Origin: Dictyocoela muelleri
Taxonomy: Eukaryota; Microsporidia
NCBI GenBank assembly: GCA_016256075.1
Contig: SDVU01000154.1
Coordinates: 1 to 19,037 of the forward strand
Direction: 5' to 3'
DNA: 19,037 nucleotides
In this document: one piece after another, positions 16,488 to 19,037 of the stretch
How positions within the stretch are numbered: position 1 is the first letter of the stretch
Layout: every line of letters begins with the position of its first letter
The notes under the pieces: model-generated
Databases searched by the model: none
Told to the model about the DNA's origin: nothing
Seen by the model: only the letters and a program-made list of their open reading frames with translations
Made by a program: the position numbers and the translations under genes

Positions 16488-18315
16488 ATTACAGTCTCTT
16501 TCATTTTTATAAGTCCCCTATTTCATTTTTATAAGTCCTTAATTTTATTATTATAAGTCCCTAATTTCATTATTATAAGTTCCTAATTATATTATTATAG
16601 AGCCATAATTTCATTATTATAGATTTCTAAATTTAATTATTTTATTAATTATTACACGGCTTAGCAAAGTTATAGACTCTATTTTAATTATAGACCCATT
16701 TGTACAAAGTTAAAGACTCATTTTTGCAAAGTTATAGACCCTTATACAAATTTATAGCCCCCTTTTGCAGTTTTATGACCCCCTTTTGCAGTGATATAGA
16801 ATTTTTGCAGTGTTATAGACCCTTTTTGCCAGAGTTATAGATTTTTCACGAAAATTCGCTAAGATTTATTATTTTTATTCTTATTTTTGGCCATTATTTT
16901 TTTTTCTTATTTTTTAGACATATTTTAACCCTTATAATACAGTCCTCATTTTAACCATTATTTTAAACCCATATTTTTAACCCTCATTTATAACACTTAT
17001 TATTAAACAATATTTTTAACATATATTTTTTAACCCATATTTTTTAATCATTATTTAATAACTTTTTTTAACTTTTTTTAACTCTTATATTTTTCAACAT
17101 ATATTCTTTTAATCTCCTTATACTCTTATTTTTTAACCCCCTTTTTAACAAATATTACATAAATAAGAATTAAAAGGCAGGATTAAAAAATAATAATTAA
17201 AAATAAGTTAAAAAATAGGTGTTGAAAAAAATGGTGCTGAAAAATAAGGGCTAAAAAAAGGTCTAAAAATATAGGCTAAAAAATAAGGGCTAAAAATAAG
17301 AGCTAAAAAATAAGGATTAAAAAATAAGTGTTAAAAAACATTGATTAAAATATATTTTTTAAAAATGTGGGTTAAAAATAATGATTAAAAAAATGGCTAA
17401 AAAATAAGAACTTAATATAATGGCGTTTATAAGTGTCATGTTCACGTAAGGGAACATGCCCTGTGAGATATCTGTGATACGTTGATAGAACGTTTGGCAG
17501 AAAATCTTTAGTTGCGTCTTCTAACGGCTTATGTTTATTTTTGAAGACAAGTTCTTTCCTTGCCTGATGATGAGTATTGTTTGTAAATAAAGAATAAAAT
17601 TACTGTTTTGCTTCTCACCATAATTTATTTAATAATTTTGCTTATATATCTTTATAAGCCAATCATAAAACCATTTGTTATCTTCATACATTTATTGGCC
17701 ATTGTACTCCTTTTAAAGAATCAACCAAATATCGTTACCCCTTTTGTACACGACAATAAGGGCTATAATATAAGTTTATAATATAAGAGTTAAAAATAAG
17801 AGTTACAAATAAGTGTTATGAAATAAGAGTAAAAGTAATAATTAACAAATAATGGTTAAAATAGGGGATATAATATGATTTTAAAAATAAGGGCTAAAAA
17901 ATAAGGTTATAAAATAATGTTAAAAATAAGATTAAAAATAATGCATCAAGGCGAATTTTCGTGGGAAATCTATAACTCTGTATAAAAGGATACATAACAC
18001 TGCAAAACTGGTCCATAACACTGCAAAGGGGAGTATAACACTGTAAAAGGAAGCTAAAACAAGCAAAGGAGGTCTATATCTTTGTAAAAGGGGTCTTTAA
18101 CTTTTCATAAAGAGGTCTATACTTGAAAAAAAGGGTCTATAATTTTGCAAAGCCGTGTAATAATTAATGGAATAATAAAAATTAATATCTTTTATTGTGA
18201 AATCATCGCTCTATAATAATGGAAATAGGGACTTATAATAATGAAATGCGGGACATATAATAATGAAAAGGGTATATGATAATGAAAATAGGAACTTATA
18301 ATAATGAAAATGTGG
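16488..18315. repeat. Giant foldback structure of short tandem units (FB1)
   Basis: Two long imperfect inverted arms are each made of blocks of short tandem units, in mirror order. Block A (TTTCATTATTATAAGTCCC units, 16497-16626) mirrors 18205-18315. Block B (GCAAAGTTATAGACCCTTTT units, 16655-16848) mirrors 17972-18158. The junction word ACGAAAATTCGCT (16848-16860) mirrors 17948-17960. Block D (TTTTTAACCCTTATTTTT units, 16866-17160) mirrors 17162-17433 plus 17761-17945. The right D block is split by a solo LTR. There is no coding frame. The architecture recalls Foldback-type elements with modular inverted repeats, but the family and any mobilising enzyme are unknown. Confidence 0.75.
17434..17755 (+). 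mobile_element. Solo LTR, LTR-retrotransposon family, 322 bp
   Basis: This non-A+T-biased island begins TGTCATGTTC and ends TACACGACA, so it has the TG...CA termini of an LTR with short inverted ends (TGTC/GACA). It is flanked on both sides by the 5-bp duplication ATAAG (17429-17433 and 17756-17760). A stem-loop (CATGTTC paired with GAACATG) lies at its start, and AATAAAGAATAAA (17586-17598), a possible polyadenylation signal, sets the likely plus orientation. No internal retroelement genes are next to it, so it is a fossil solo LTR left by recombination. The 5-bp duplication fits the Ty3/gypsy or Ty1/copia type. The exact duplication suggests it is fairly young, and it is younger than the foldback arm it entered. 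Confidence 0.85.
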
Positions 18316-18320
18316 TTGAA

Positions 18321-18560
18321 AGTGCGAATAGCCACTCTTTGAGGGGCATTATCTTTTTTATTCCGCCACCCCCTGTTTCAAATGTCGGAGCGTAAAAAAT
18401 ATTTTTTAAAAATTATGCAAAATCATTGAAAAAACTACAATAACAAACAAAACAACCCACGCCGGAGATGTGTGATGTTTTTGTCTGTAATTGTATCTTA
18501 TTCTGAGGATTTTGCTTATTTTTAAAAATATTTTTTACGCATCGACATTTGAAACAGAAG
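18321..18560. repeat. Repeat R, copy 1 with inverted half
   Basis: The block 18321-18427 starts AGTGCGAATAGCCACTC and runs through CCGCCACCCCCTG and CAAATGTCGGAGCG to AAAAAATATTTTTT. Its last 55 bp recur inverted at 18502-18556 (TTTTTTACGC...CGACATTTGAAACAG), around a 75-base unique loop with CACGCCGGAGATGTG. This makes a large stem-loop. The inverted half decays outward, so it may be a MITE with one eroded end. Confidence 0.7.
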
Positions 18561-18934
18561 TGAATAAAAATAAAGATCCACAATTTAATATTATATATTA
18601 AACAAAAAAGTTAAAGAAAATAGATTTTAAAGGCGAATATGTTTTAATAAATGTATATATAAGAATTTCATAATATAATTTATACCCAAATTTGTTATTA
18701 TGCTTAAATTAATTAATTATATTTTTATTTTCTTAAAATTGTGCTTCTTTAGGAATATTTGATTTGCTCGCAGACTAATTAGTCTATATAGTTTGAGTTT
18801 GAACTCCCATAAATGATCTAAAACACTTTCAGGGTGTTCACATAGTCATACTCCTATACATGATTATCAATTCAACAATATTTCTAAAAAAACAGTTATA
18901 CACTTGTACCATTAAATGCCATTTATAGTCCCGA
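18561..18934. other. A+T-rich spacer
   Basis: No gene was recognised. GAGTTTGAACTCCC (about 18796-18809) is faintly tRNA-like but has no partner A box. Otherwise the sequence is unremarkable. Confidence 0.4.
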
Positions 18935-19037
18935 AGTGCGAATAGCTCCCATTTTAGGGTTTTTATTTTCAATTTTGCCATCCTTGTTTAAATGTCGGAG
19001 TGTAAAAAATATTTTTTAAAAATAAGCAAAATCATCA
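18935..19037. repeat. Repeat R, copy 2, cut by the window end
   Basis: A direct copy of 18321-18427 starts AGTGCGAATAGCTCCC and runs through AAATGTCGGAGTGTAAAAAA and the ATATTTTTT palindrome to GCAAAATCAT at the window edge. It is about three quarters identical by eye. If it has the same layout as copy 1, the inverted half lies beyond the window. Confidence 0.7.

Noticed and set aside
18780-18810. tRNA-like segment GAGTTTGAACTCCC
   Set aside because: No A box and no cloverleaf pairing nearby.

Overview
The window is very A+T-rich eukaryotic DNA (by eye about a fifth to a quarter G+C), nearly empty of intact genes and densely packed with decayed mobile elements. The organism cannot be named safely. 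An expanded, A+T-biased genome of a parasitic eukaryote fits, for example a large-genome microsporidium, because Merlin-type transposase remains are present. The ribosomal RNA relic, however, looks like an ordinary eukaryotic 18S rather than a shortened microsporidian one. Only one reading frame looks like a living gene: 13369-13908 on the minus strand, a 179-residue protein with a signal peptide and a C-terminal membrane anchor.

Layout. 1-1250: a hAT-type transposon end (577-613), a small repeat cluster, and two pieces of a tRNA-derived SINE. 1247-1724: a full-length SINE. 1858-2689: an element with long inverted ends around a small open frame. 2931-4535: a strongly decayed but collinear SSU rRNA copy, with weaker 5.8S-like and LSU-start-like traces to about 4985. 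5787-5926: a hairpin element. 6085-6620: a broken Merlin (ISXO2-like DDE) transposase. 6866-7200: simple repeats. 7258-8255: a large degenerate foldback structure. 8697-10620: a broken LINE (endonuclease, reverse transcriptase and A+T tail) on the minus strand. 10985-12310: a decayed protein gene of unknown family, containing a 247-bp near-perfect palindrome. 12325-12794: second full-length SINE. 12816-13239: a MITE. 13369-13908: the gene. 14272-14731: third full-length SINE, with a 13-bp target duplication. 14757-15046: a minisatellite. 15436-15628: a possible Merlin N-terminal remnant. 15646-16424: a second MITE. 16488-18315: a giant foldback structure built of short tandem units, split by a solo LTR (17434-17755) with a 5-bp target duplication. 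18321-19037: three copies of a further repeat.

How the parts relate. The SINE (tRNA-like head with pol III A and B boxes, about 400-bp body, TA-rich tail, target duplications) needs a LINE to move; the dead LINE in this window shows that such machinery existed in the lineage, though a direct link is not shown. The two foldback structures and the 14757-15046 minisatellite share the same unit types, so they look like members of one modular repeat family. The solo LTR inside a foldback arm gives a relative age: the foldback is older than the LTR insertion. Coding-like relics are heavily interrupted, consistent with long neutral decay under A+T mutation pressure.
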